DNA from: Bacillota bacterium
GTDB lineage: Bacteria; Bacillota; Clostridia; Christensenellales; Aristaeellaceae
Direction: 5' to 3'
Assembly: GCA_023411375.1 (NCBI GenBank)
Contig: JAEYOW010000044.1
Coordinates: 124,001 to 188,000, forward strand
DNA: 64,000 bases
A program made the position numbers and the translations under genes. Positions 18,409 to 26,755 of this stretch are shown here, one piece after another. Each line of letters begins with the position of its first letter. Position 1 is the first letter of the stretch. The notes below the pieces were generated by a model. It did no database searches and was not told where the DNA came from. It worked only from the letters and a program-made list of their open reading frames with translations.

Positions 18409-19644
18409 ATGCTGAAAGCGATTTTGAAAAACCGCAGAGGGACGCTTTTTCTGCTGCTGGCTGCCCTGGCGCTCATGGCATACGCGCAGTTGCAGATTTT
18501 GGGCGTGGACGCGCATTTTCAGCGTGCTTATCCCGTACCCGCGCGAGTTGTGGCGCAGGCGGGCGGCGGCGAGGAGGAGGCCGCCGGGCAGCCGTCGGGC
18601 ATTAATTCCGGCCTCAGGGATGCGCGCTTGGCGGCCGACGAGGTGACAAAGACGCTGGAGGGCGCGTGCGAAAAGGCGTCGCTCTACGTCGTCGGACAGC
18701 CAGCGTCGGTTTCGGTCGAGGACGGCCAGAGCGTGAGCGCACGGCTTCTGGGTATCGAGGACAGCTATTTCGCCCTCAAGCAGCTGACGCTTTCCTGCGG
18801 ACGGCTGATTTATCCGGATGAGTTCCTTTACGGCGAGCGCGTAGCCCTGGTGGACGAACAGTTGGCCGTGGCGCTGTTCCGCTACGCAGAACCGCTTGGC
18901 GAGGAAATTGTCATTGGGGAGCTTAAATTTCGGATTGTGGGCGTTGTGCGCGACTACAAGCAGGTCGGAGACGAGATGGATTACTCGCTCTATGTGCCAT
19001 ACCGTGCGCTTGAAAAAAATTCGGTGGAGCTGACGTCCCTGATCTATGAGGCGTCGCCGGTCAAGGGCGCGGGCGGCTGGTCCGCATTTGAAAGCGCCGC
19101 CGGCTCCCTGGGCGCGGGCGGCACCACCATCAGCTTATCCAAGGAGCGCATGAACGCCTCCATGCCCCTGCGCCTGCTGGGCGTGCTGTGCGGCGGCGCG
19201 GTCGGGCTGTTCATCATACGGCTTTTAAACCGCGCGTTCCGCTCGCTGCTTTCACGTTACCGCCAGCGCCTGCGGGATCAATACGCGGCGCGGCTGCTGT
19301 GGTGGGCCGGCTGGCGCTTTGCCCTGCTGGCGCTGGGGTACGCCGCGTGCGCGCTGGTGCTGGCGCGGCTGTTCGTGCTGCTGGTGGAGCCCGTGTATAC
19401 CTTCCCCGAATGGGTGCCCGCCATCCTGGTGGAGCCCAAGGATATCCAGGCCGCGTTCTGGAACGTATGGCAGAAGCCTGCGGCGGCGGCCGAATGGCGC
19501 ACGCCGGAGCTTTTGCGCCTTCGGTTTTACCGCGAGCTGATGGGCTGGAGCGCGGGCGCCGCGGCGCTGCTGACCGGGTCGCTGTGGGGAAGGCTCACGC
19601 AGGCGGCCGTGCCGGAGGAAAACACAGAGGACGACGCGGAATAA
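18409..19644 (+). CDS. MacB/FtsX-like ABC permease without ATPase
   Basis: A 411-residue protein with one N-terminal helix (about 13-31), a large extracytoplasmic MacB_PCD-like domain (about 32-250, including VALVDEQLAVALF and FRIVGVVRDY) and three C-terminal helices (near 257-276, 300-330 and 375-395). This is the four-helix topology of type VII ABC permeases. It ends the operon, and no ATP-binding gene lies on either side. The C-terminal tail is acidic (PEENTEDDAE). It may work with a remote ATPase or act with the adaptor as a passive sensor. Confidence 0.8.
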   Translation: MLKAILKNRRGTLFLLLAALALMAYAQLQILGVDAHFQRAYPVPARVVAQAGGGEEEAAGQPSGINSGLRDARLAADEVTKTLEGACEKASLYVVGQPASVSVEDGQSVSARLLGIEDSYFALKQLTLSCGRLIYPDEFLYGERVALVDEQLAVALFRYAEPLGEEIVIGELKFRIVGVVRDYKQVGDEMDYSLYVPYRALEKNSVELTSLIYEASPVKGAGGWSAFESAAGSLGAGGTTISLSKERMNASMPLRLLGVLCGGAVGLFIIRLLNRAFRSLLSRYRQRLRDQYAARLLWWAGWRFALLALGYAACALVLARLFVLLVEPVYTFPEWVPAILVEPKDIQAAFWNVWQKPAAAAEWRTPELLRLRFYRELMGWSAGAAALLTGSLWGRLTQAAVPEENTEDDAE

Positions 19645-19674
19645 TGGCATGATGCCGCCGGGACAAAACTGTGG

Positions 19675-19680
19675 TATAAT
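19675..19680 (+). promoter_or_regulatory. Extended -10 promoter upstream of the uvrC leader
   Basis: TGTGGTATAAT is an extended -10 with a perfect TATAAT. The -35 region is poor, which extended -10 promoters tolerate. Transcription would start near 19687. Confidence 0.55.
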
Positions 19681-19686
19681 AGGGAG

Positions 19687-19792
19687 GCTGTAGCGCTAAG
19701 ACTGTCCTTGGCCGCGCGCCGTGACCCTCCCGGCTAAGGGCAGTGCTTTTAGCCGATTTAGTTCTGGCCGCGCAACGCGCGGCCAGTTTTGT
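19687..19792 (+). ncRNA. Candidate structured leader or small RNA with terminator upstream of uvrC
   Basis: From the promoter at 19675 the predicted RNA folds into a 5' stem (GGGAGG 19682-19687 with CCTCCC 19726-19731), a hairpin CGGCTAA/TTAGCCG (19731-19737 with 19749-19755), and a terminator CTGGCCGCGC-AAC-GCGCGGCCAG plus TTTT (19764-19790). A second copy of the terminator's 5' arm, TGGCCGCGC at 19709-19717, can pair with the same 3' arm, an arrangement typical of attenuators. It matches no riboswitch class I recognise. A free small RNA is equally possible. Confidence 0.5.
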
Positions 19793-19865
19793 TCAAGGGG
19801 AAAACCCTATCGTTTACGATCTTTACCGCCTCAGCTCCCGATTTTTTTCTTGGCAGGAGGCCCAT

Positions 19866-21734
19866 ATGAACCCAACGCTTGAATACAAAATCAAAATGCT
19901 TCCTGAAAGCCCCGGCTGCTATCTAATGAAGTCGGAAGGGCAAATTATCTATATCGGCAAGGCCGTCAACCTTAAAAACCGCGTGCGCCAGTATTTTCAC
20001 GGCTCCCATACGCCCAAGGTAGCCGCCATGGCCTCGCGCGTGGACGACTTTGACCTGATGCTGTGCGAAACCAACTTCGAGGCCCTGACCCTGGAGTGCA
20101 ACCTCATTAAAAAGCACCGTCCGTTTTACAACATCCTTCTCAAGGACGACAAGCACTATCCTTACCTCCGGCTTGACCTGAACGAGCCTTATCCCCGCCT
20201 GACCCTAGCCAGAAGGATGGAGCAGCGCGACAGCGCGAAATACTTTGGCCCTTACATCGGCGCAACGGCGGTGCGCCAGGTGCTGGACGAGGTGCGCCGC
20301 TTTTTTCCGTTGCGGACCTGCGCGCTGAACCTCCCGCTTAAAACGCCACGGCGGCCGTGCATGCATCATCAGATCGGCCAGTGCCTGGCTCCCTGTGCGG
20401 GCAAGGTAAGCGAGGCCGATTACAGCGAGATATTAAAGCGCGTCGTTGCCTTTCTCAACGGTGATTCCCGCGAGCTTTTGCAGGAGCTGACCCGCGAGAT
20501 GAACGCCGCGAGCGAGCGTATGGAATACGAGCAGGCGGCGCTTCTGCGCGACAAAATCGCGGATATCAGGCAACTGATGGAGCAGCAGCACGCCATCCAG
20601 ACGCGGGACGTGGAGCAGGATATTTTGGCTGTGGCCACGGACGAGCAGGACGCCATGGTACAGCTGACGCACATCCGCGGCGGCCGCATGGAGGGCGGCC
20701 GCGCCTTCCTGATGGAGGATTGCGGCACCGAAGATCCCGCCCAGATCCTGGCCAATTTCCTCACCCAGTATTACGACGACGAGCAGCTGATCCCCCGCAA
20801 CATCCTCGCGCAGACGCTGCCGGAACCGGTCGAGGAGCTGGAGCGCTGGCTGCGCGAGCGCAGGGGCGGCGCCGTAACGCTGGCGATTCCACAGCGCGGC
20901 GACAAGGCCGATCTGGTTAAGCTCACGCTCAAAAACGCAGAGGATGCGCTCAACAAGCACCGCCAAAGCGCCCTGGTCAAGGAGGCGCGCACCAAACGGG
21001 CCATGATGGAGTTACAGGAGGCCCTTGGGCTGCCAACGCTTCCCTTTCGCATCGAGGGCTATGATATTTCCAACACGCAGGGCATTTTAAGCGTGGCGAG
21101 TATGGTGGTCTTTGAGGGCGGGCTTCCCAACAAAAAGGCCTACCGCTATTTTCGCATCAAGACTGTGGAGGGCGCGAACGACTTTGCCTCCATGGCGGAG
21201 GTAATCGGCCGCCGCTTTACCCACGGCCTGAAGGAGAGGCAGGAGCGAGCCGAGGCCGGGCTTGCGCTGGACGGCGGCAGCTTTTCCAAGCTGCCGGACG
21301 TGGTGTTGATCGACGGCGGCCCGGAACAGCTTTTGTTTGCCCACCGCGCCATGGAAGAAGCGGGCGCGAGCGTACCGATGTTCGGCCTTGCCAAAAAATT
21401 TGAGGAAATCTATCTGCCGGCCCGAAAGGACCCCATCGTACTCGACCGCCGTTCCAACGCGCTGCATCTGGTTCAGCATGTGCGCGACGAGGCGCACCGT
21501 TTCGGCATCACCCATCATAGGGCGCTTCGCGGCAAGGAAGGGCTGCGAAGCGAGCTTTCCAGCATCGAGGGCATCGGGCAGAAGAAGCAGATCGCACTGA
21601 TCCGCCATTTTAAAAGCGTAAAGGCGATCTTCGAAGCGGGAAAGGAGGAGCTTTGCCAGGTAGACGGCATCAGCGAGGTGCTGGCCGAACGGATACTGGC
21701 ATACGCCCGCGAAAGAAAAGGCGGAGGCCTATAG
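19866..21734 (+). CDS. uvrC: UvrABC excision nuclease subunit C
   Basis: A 622-residue protein that makes both incisions in nucleotide excision repair, recruited by UvrB at DNA damage. Visible parts in order: GIY-YIG nuclease domain (QIIYIGKAVNLKNRVRQYF at about 23-41), a cysteine cluster (CMHHQIGQCLAPC), a UVR motif (EYEQAALLRDKIADI), the RNase H-like second nuclease domain (VVLIDGGPEQL) and a C-terminal helix-hairpin-helix pair (SSIEGIGQKKQIALIRHF, QVDGISEVLAERI). Length fits the family. ATG at 19866 has GGCAGGAGG five bases upstream; the frame opens earlier but only inside the terminator-containing leader. Confidence 0.97.
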   Translation: MNPTLEYKIKMLPESPGCYLMKSEGQIIYIGKAVNLKNRVRQYFHGSHTPKVAAMASRVDDFDLMLCETNFEALTLECNLIKKHRPFYNILLKDDKHYPYLRLDLNEPYPRLTLARRMEQRDSAKYFGPYIGATAVRQVLDEVRRFFPLRTCALNLPLKTPRRPCMHHQIGQCLAPCAGKVSEADYSEILKRVVAFLNGDSRELLQELTREMNAASERMEYEQAALLRDKIADIRQLMEQQHAIQTRDVEQDILAVATDEQDAMVQLTHIRGGRMEGGRAFLMEDCGTEDPAQILANFLTQYYDDEQLIPRNILAQTLPEPVEELERWLRERRGGAVTLAIPQRGDKADLVKLTLKNAEDALNKHRQSALVKEARTKRAMMELQEALGLPTLPFRIEGYDISNTQGILSVASMVVFEGGLPNKKAYRYFRIKTVEGANDFASMAEVIGRRFTHGLKERQERAEAGLALDGGSFSKLPDVVLIDGGPEQLLFAHRAMEEAGASVPMFGLAKKFEEIYLPARKDPIVLDRRSNALHLVQHVRDEAHRFGITHHRALRGKEGLRSELSSIEGIGQKKQIALIRHFKSVKAIFEAGKEELCQVDGISEVLAERILAYARERKGGGL

Positions 21735-21742
21735 CCTGCCGC

Positions 21743-21859
21743 TCACTCATTTTCCACATAGTTATAATGGGGACGGCCAAAGGCGGCAACCCAGTCGCCG
21801 TAGGTCCTCCCCTCTTTTTCATCCGTGCTGCTGTTGCCTTGGATGTCGATCCTAATCAT
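21743..21859 (-). pseudogene. Short ORF, probable 3' remnant of a lost gene
   Basis: A 38-residue frame (MIRIDIQGNSSTD ... FGRPHYNYVENE) with no ribosome binding site, opening directly after an in-frame stop. The protein-like composition and lower GC of this stretch suggest the C-terminal end of a decayed gene. I do not recognise a family. Confidence 0.35.
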
Positions 21860-21903
21860 TTACCGTCTATAAGGGGTTCGCTTTCTTTAGCTCCGCCATT
21901 TCT

Positions 21904-22050
21904 TCAGTCGCATTGTAGCTCGATACGCTTAATAGAGTCGTGGAAGGTGCAAAAGTCTGTGTAAAGAAATTTTTTGTTTGACATCTGCACGATCAATAGG
22001 TATGAACCTGTAATTCGCAAAACGCACAGTTTAACGAATACCCATTTCAT
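21904..22050 (-). CDS. Hypothetical 48-residue protein
   Basis: A small frame with a good ribosome binding site (AAGGGAGG, 8 bases before ATG at 22050), encoding MKWVFVKLCVLRITGSYLL and a polar tail ending RIELQCD. The N-terminal 22 residues are hydrophobic enough for a membrane segment or signal. It lies in the low-GC island next to degraded genes and is not recognised. It could be real or a truncated remnant. Confidence 0.4.
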   Translation of the reverse strand: MKWVFVKLCVLRITGSYLLIVQMSNKKFLYTDFCTFHDSIKRIELQCD

Positions 22051-22121
22051 GGAAGAAGCCTCCCTTCTTATACGTTCTATGATTTGATGAACACTTTCTA
22101 TAGCAAAAGGAGATGAAGCCC

Positions 22122-22859
22122 ATGAAAGCGACATGCTATCCCATTTCACATACCCCCAAAGTACCAGTAACCAATGCATCAAAGTGTATTAAGCATCGTA
22201 TTGCCGGCAAATGCATGACTATCGTCTGTCTGTTGATTTTCACCATGGTTTTGAGCGGCAATGGTTTGGCTCATGCACAGGAGGAGCAAATCATTCACGG
22301 GCTGTCAAGCATTAGTGCGCCCCCGCTTCCCTTAACTGGCGAAGCCATCGAAACCGAGGAGCAAGCCGTTGCCCACGCCAAGGCGATTTTGGCAAGTCCC
22401 TTTTTGCAGATGGACATTCCTTCGGCGCAATGGTCGGCAGAGCTGTACGAAGGCATTTTCTACGTGGATGGAAAGATCGATGAATTACACTTTCTGACGG
22501 TTATCATGAAACAGAGTGGCGAAATCACATACCTCTATTCTACCTATCAAACTGCTTACGATGATGTTAGGCCTGATGCGGAGTACCTTTTCAGTGATGA
22601 AATTATTGCGGCGACAACTGACTATGTGCGGCGTTTTGAAGCTTGGCTGGGAATTGAGCCAAGCAACATGGCCGATGATTTTCGTTTGCTTCGGGCGTAT
22701 CGTACAGAGGGAGGCTCCTTTGTTGAATTAATGGCTCTGCGCATGGACGACCCCGCTTATTCCTACAATTTTACCGTGCAAATCGTTCCTACGATTCGTT
22801 TGATTATGTACACGGATCAGCTGCCCACAGAGCAAAACAATGTAGGTGGGGTTGGCTGA
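22122..22859 (+). CDS. Hypothetical secreted protein, PepSY-like region
   Basis: A 245-residue protein. The N-terminus is unusually long and basic before a hydrophobic signal core (MTIVCLLIFTMVLSGNGLAHAQ, about residues 35-56). The mature part has a TEEQAVAHAKAIL helix followed by strands (ELYEGIFYVDGKID, LHFLTVIMKQSGEITYLY), the pattern of a PepSY-like domain. AAAGGAG sits nine bases before ATG at 22122. GC is lower than in flanking housekeeping genes. It ends just before a frameshifted relative of FG-GAP-type proteins. Function unknown. Confidence 0.6.
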   Translation: MKATCYPISHTPKVPVTNASKCIKHRIAGKCMTIVCLLIFTMVLSGNGLAHAQEEQIIHGLSSISAPPLPLTGEAIETEEQAVAHAKAILASPFLQMDIPSAQWSAELYEGIFYVDGKIDELHFLTVIMKQSGEITYLYSTYQTAYDDVRPDAEYLFSDEIIAATTDYVRRFEAWLGIEPSNMADDFRLLRAYRTEGGSFVELMALRMDDPAYSYNFTVQIVPTIRLIMYTDQLPTEQNNVGGVG

Positions 22860-22878
22860 TGCAGTGAATGGAGGAACA

Positions 22879-23349
22879 ATGATAAAAATGGGCGGAGGGT
22901 GACGGTGAAATGCTGTTTCAGGTGGAATACACCCTGCCGACGGCACGTTATCGCCGCAGACTTTCATTTTCCCCTGATTGTCTGAAACAGACCGTATTCC
23001 CATCTTGCATTTTGTAGATTTGAATTTTGACGGGCATTTGGATGTTCAGGCGTACCGTGTCGGCGGGGCAATATGCCTTTATTCAACTTGCTTTATCAAC
23101 AATGGACAGGATAGCGGCTTTACTGAGGAACCCAAGCTAAGCAATTTGTCAAAATACTTGCTCTTTCCCAAGCAGAGGCTGATCCTGAATCACGAGCGCG
23201 ATAGTTCCTTAACAGCCATCTGTACGCTCTATCATTGGAATTCTGCTTTTGATGAAGTGCAGTTCTCCCGTTTTGCTTCTCTTTTATATGACGAACGGGA
23301 TGTAACCGGTCAATCCCTGTTTCGAAAGGAAACGGATCAAAGAATATGA
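22879..23349 (+). pseudogene. Frameshifted FG-GAP/VCBS-like secreted protein remnant
   Basis: A good ribosome binding site (GGAGG at 22870) precedes ATG at 22879, but that frame closes after seven codons. Another frame from 22910 runs to about 23018. The recognisable part, HFVDLNFDGHLDVQAYRVGG (DxNxDGxxD calcium-loop motif) to 23349, lies in a third frame that continues from the region of 22978. At least one, probably two, frameshifts separate the start from the domain. It adds to the signs of decay in this island. Confidence 0.55.
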
Positions 23350-23455
23350 TGACACAGGATTTTCGCATGGTGTGCGGCAACCCTGCTTTTGGTTAATAAC
23401 TGTCTTTGTAGCCCTCTCGTATATCGGGGAAACGTTCTGTTTCGATTGCACAAAC

Positions 23456-23491
23456 AATCTCACCTCAATCATAACCTGAGATTTCCTTTTT
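23456..23491 (+). terminator. Weak rho-independent terminator
   Basis: AATCTCA (23456-23462), a 14-base loop, TGAGATT (23477-23483), then TCCTTTTT. It would separate the remnant genes from the orphan binding protein. The 237-base gap 23350-23586 shows nothing else clear. Confidence 0.45.
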
Positions 23492-23586
23492 GGGTAGCTT
23501 GTTAACATAGCCGTTTTGCATGATTTTACCAAGCTTGATCGTTCTTATTAATATGAAACCCAATCAACAAAGGGGGGATTCTTTCC

Positions 23587-25785
23587 ATGCGATATCGTTT
23601 TCGCCGATTCTTCGCAATGCTTCTTGCACTATGCTGCTTTTTTTCATTAGCCTACGCACAAGACGATACAGGAACTTCTGTTACCACGCTAGATGGCGTA
23701 AATAGCCTGTTTATTATGGATGGCACACTCTACGCCGGAGACTGGGACGGCTTGTACCGTTTCGAAGAACAAAGCCGGTATCCAGCACGAGTTGCTATCC
23801 AAGGGGATGGGTTTTATCCCAATCGGATGACGACGTGGAAGAATGTCATTTTTGCGATAGACCCTCAAGGCACGCTCACCTCCTTTTCGCTGGCAGAGGA
23901 AGGAACAACCATACCGATGCCTCTTGCCACGCTGCCAATCTCAGATAATGAAAACGACTATCACCATTGCGCTGGATTGGTGGCGGACGACGATGCCGTG
24001 TGGGTGCTTTGGGCAGTCAGGAAGGAGCAAAGCGCCTATGCTGAAACCACACTCTTTCGTGTTGACCGCAGCAATGGAGAACTTACGCAGGTTTCGGAAG
24101 AAAATCTGCTCAATATTTGCGCTTATCAGGACGGCTTTTTGCTGGCACAGCAGGGTGACAGAGAAGCCATGGATTGGCAGGGCAGCGACGAGAATCCGGC
24201 AGCGCTGGTCCGGATTGACAAAACCAGCTTGAAAGCCGACACGCTATGCACCTTATCCGGCGGCAAGTTTTTCGCGCCGGCCTATGACGGAGCCAACGAC
24301 TTCATCTATATTGCCTCCACCAACCGGCTCGTTCGGCTGAATGCGGCTTTTGAGCAGGAAACCTGCGCTCATCTTACCCTGCGATATGTTGACGATCGCG
24401 CTTGTTCCCTCATCGCCGACGGCCGGTACCTGATAACCTCCTCTTATGAGCCAATGGGCTTTGCTTCCAGCGCCACCGACCCAGCGCTCATGCCTACCCG
24501 AACCCTCACCTTGGGTATGTCCTACATGGACGATGCGACCGCCGCCTTTTGCAAGGTACATCCGGAAATTGCGGTTGCGCTTATGGAAGATAATTTTTAC
24601 ATGGGGTCGAAAAGCGTCGCTCAAAGCTTAACGCTTCAATCCAGTGATATTGATGTATATTCCATCTATCTAGGCGCCGGCGGCAGCCTTGCGCCGCTGC
24701 GGGATAAGGGCTACTATGTGGACTTTTCACAAAGCGAGACCATTGTCAATGCCATGAGCCGCATGTACCCACAGCTTTCCGCCCATTGCTATACAGGCGA
24801 TGGAAAACCCTTTGCTCTGCCGTTCTATGTGCGCGTTTCCGGCATGGGCTACAGCCCCTCGGCCCTGGAAAAGCTGGGACTGACTGTGGATGATCTTCCC
24901 CTAACCTATTTGGAGCTATTGGACTTTGCCGCCCTATGGGCAGAGGAATACACCGATAACGAATGGAATCTAACGCTGTTTGAAGAGGTTTATGACATTC
25001 GCCAGCAGCTGTTTCATTTGTTGGAAACAGCTTATATCAATCAATATGCCGTAAGCGGCGAGGAACTGACCTTTGATACGCCTTTGTTCCGTTCCATGCT
25101 GACAAAGCTGGATGATATCACGCCGTCTATTATATTCTTAAACCCTGAGCTAGAAAACGTCAGCTCTGTTGTCACCTTTGAGGAGGAAGCACCCTCGCTG
25201 TTTACAACGGATTACGTGGTCAATCCAATGGGCTGGCCATTAAGCGATTATGAACCGCTGCCCATAGCGGTGGAGGTCTCCCAAACGCCTGCCTATGCGG
25301 CGAATGAATGGGCGCTGGTCGCCAATCCATTCGGTCAAAATCTTGATCTTGCCCTCCTCTATGTGGAGTACATGGCGGAGCACATGGATCAAGGAGCGGC
25401 GCTATCCTTGTGCCCGGATGAAAACGACCCCATTGAAAATAAATGGTATCAGGAGGAGTTACAGAACTGCAAGGCTTCGATCGCCGACTTGCAAGAACGG
25501 CTTCAAAGCGCCAATGAAGAAAATCGGGCAGAGATACAAACGAATTTGGATAACGGATTGCTTTGGTTGGAGCAAGTGGAAGCACGGCGGTGGGATGTTT
25601 CGCCGGAACGCATTGCCGCTTATCGGGAGCAAGCGCCCTATATGGTGCTCAATATGGATGATGTTCTTTCCGCATCCAGCATCATTGAACTGGAGAGCCG
25701 TTATTTGGATGGGGCGCTCACCGCCGAACAATATGTGGATGAGGTGGAACAACGTCTGCGACTGATGCGGCTGGAAAACCAATAG
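23587..25785 (+). CDS. Secreted propeller-like/family-1 solute-binding fusion protein 3 (orphan)
   Basis: A 732-residue paralogue of the two proteins at 10462 and 12808. Signal peptide ends SLAYAQ (about residue 25); the propeller-like part runs to about 310; the family-1 binding part has LPLTYLELLDFAALW and FDTPLFRSMLTKL; and the same C-terminal helical hairpin and ending (EQRLRLMRLENQ) follow. Unlike the other two it has no permease, adaptor or ATPase nearby and sits in a lower-GC, decayed region, so it may feed the permeases at 15202-16978 or be a relic of a lost copy of the operon. ATG at 23587 follows AAGGGGGG. Confidence 0.8.
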   Translation: MRYRFRRFFAMLLALCCFFSLAYAQDDTGTSVTTLDGVNSLFIMDGTLYAGDWDGLYRFEEQSRYPARVAIQGDGFYPNRMTTWKNVIFAIDPQGTLTSFSLAEEGTTIPMPLATLPISDNENDYHHCAGLVADDDAVWVLWAVRKEQSAYAETTLFRVDRSNGELTQVSEENLLNICAYQDGFLLAQQGDREAMDWQGSDENPAALVRIDKTSLKADTLCTLSGGKFFAPAYDGANDFIYIASTNRLVRLNAAFEQETCAHLTLRYVDDRACSLIADGRYLITSSYEPMGFASSATDPALMPTRTLTLGMSYMDDATAAFCKVHPEIAVALMEDNFYMGSKSVAQSLTLQSSDIDVYSIYLGAGGSLAPLRDKGYYVDFSQSETIVNAMSRMYPQLSAHCYTGDGKPFALPFYVRVSGMGYSPSALEKLGLTVDDLPLTYLELLDFAALWAEEYTDNEWNLTLFEEVYDIRQQLFHLLETAYINQYAVSGEELTFDTPLFRSMLTKLDDITPSIIFLNPELENVSSVVTFEEEAPSLFTTDYVVNPMGWPLSDYEPLPIAVEVSQTPAYAANEWALVANPFGQNLDLALLYVEYMAEHMDQGAALSLCPDENDPIENKWYQEELQNCKASIADLQERLQSANEENRAEIQTNLDNGLLWLEQVEARRWDVSPERIAAYREQAPYMVLNMDDVLSASSIIELESRYLDGALTAEQYVDEVEQRLRLMRLENQ

Positions 25786-25881
25786 GAAAACAGTCGCAAT
25801 GCAAGCAAAAGGGCGGGACTAAAACGGATTCCCACAAGGGCGTTGCACAGAACTATATGTTGGCTAAAGGAGGACACGCCT

Positions 25882-26266
25882 ATGAAACGCATCGCTTTCC
25901 GCATGGTCATGATCGTTTTGGTGCTCGCCTTGCTTGCCAATACAGCTCTAGCAGCAACAAATTGGGAAACGCTGCGCCCTTACTTTGAGCAGCATGAATG
26001 CAGCCGGAGAATCGGCACGATGGTCGAACAATGACAAACTCAAGCTGCTGACCGCCATGCACGATGCAAGCATTGTAGAGCCGGACGAAAGCCCGAACAA
26101 CGCCATGGATGAAAGCAACCCTTTGCCCGAACGGACTGCAATTGCGGATGAGATTATCGCCCTGCGGTATGGGGCGGATTACTTTGATTCCGACACGATT
26201 GAGCGTATTGAGCTTTCGCTGATGGAGCAAAGCCCGTCCATCCTACAAGAATATGCCACAAAGTAA
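25882..26266 (+). pseudogene. Frameshifted small secreted protein
   Basis: AAAGGAGG precedes ATG at 25882, which encodes a clear signal peptide (MKRIAFRMVMIVLVLALLAN, ending ALAA) and about 25 mature residues (TNWETLRPYFEQHE) before stopping at 26034. A frame one base out continues with NAAGESARWSNNDKLKLLTAMHD to 26266. Joining the two gives one plausible 125-residue secreted protein, so a single-base indel near 25990-26030 is likely. It directly follows the orphan binding-protein gene. Confidence 0.6.
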
Positions 26267-26650
26267 ATAAAAGCGTCTTAGCATATTGTTTTTCAGCGTT
26301 GTGAGACACTTTTTGGTGATAGAGGACGTCCGCCTATGCGAATTTCCGTTGACCATAACGACTGCGGTAATGGTATGATCTCCGGCCTGCGTTGGCGTAT
26401 AGTTCAGATCATTGGTTTTTCGCCTCTCCATCGGAAAGATATCGCAACCACCCGGCGCGTCAATTTCAACCCGTCCCACGTCAAAACTAGAAGCTGAAAC
26501 GCCGATGACAAACTCCCGCTGAACGGTCTGCGCCCTTTCCTTAGTCAGGCCGGTGATATGGACCCTCGGCGATTTGGCCTCAGCCGCCGACGCGGACAGA
26601 CGCACAATAAGCATTGCCGGCGCCATACATACGCAGGCCCGGCGATTCAT
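26243..26650 (-). CDS. Hypothetical small exported protein, possibly degraded
   Basis: A 135-residue frame with AAGGAGG eight bases before ATG at 26650. The N-terminus (MNRRACVCMAPAMLIVRLSA) looks like a weak signal peptide. The middle (VGRVEIDAPGGCDIF ... YTPTQAGDHTITAVVMVNG) resembles an immunoglobulin-like or cell-surface beta-sandwich. The basic C-terminal tail looks out of frame, suggesting recent truncation. It ends tail-to-tail with the pseudogene at 25882. Function unknown. Confidence 0.45.
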   Translation of the reverse strand: MNRRACVCMAPAMLIVRLSASAAEAKSPRVHITGLTKERAQTVQREFVIGVSASSFDVGRVEIDAPGGCDIFPMERRKTNDLNYTPTQAGDHTITAVVMVNGNSHRRTSSITKKCLTTLKNNMLRRFYLLCGIFL

Positions 26651-26755
26651 CGCATAAGCCTCCTTCCGACGCAGGAGACGAACCTCCTCCGCAAAAACGG
26701 AGGCGCGGGTGATCTTTGTGCATAAGCGCGCGGGCCGCATTCGATTTACGTTATG

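Noticed and set aside
16933..18516. 527-codon minus-strand open frame opposite the adaptor gene
   Set aside because: The translation is His/Val/Gly-rich with no family motifs, and the plus strand carries a convincing membrane-fusion-like protein with proper operon spacing.
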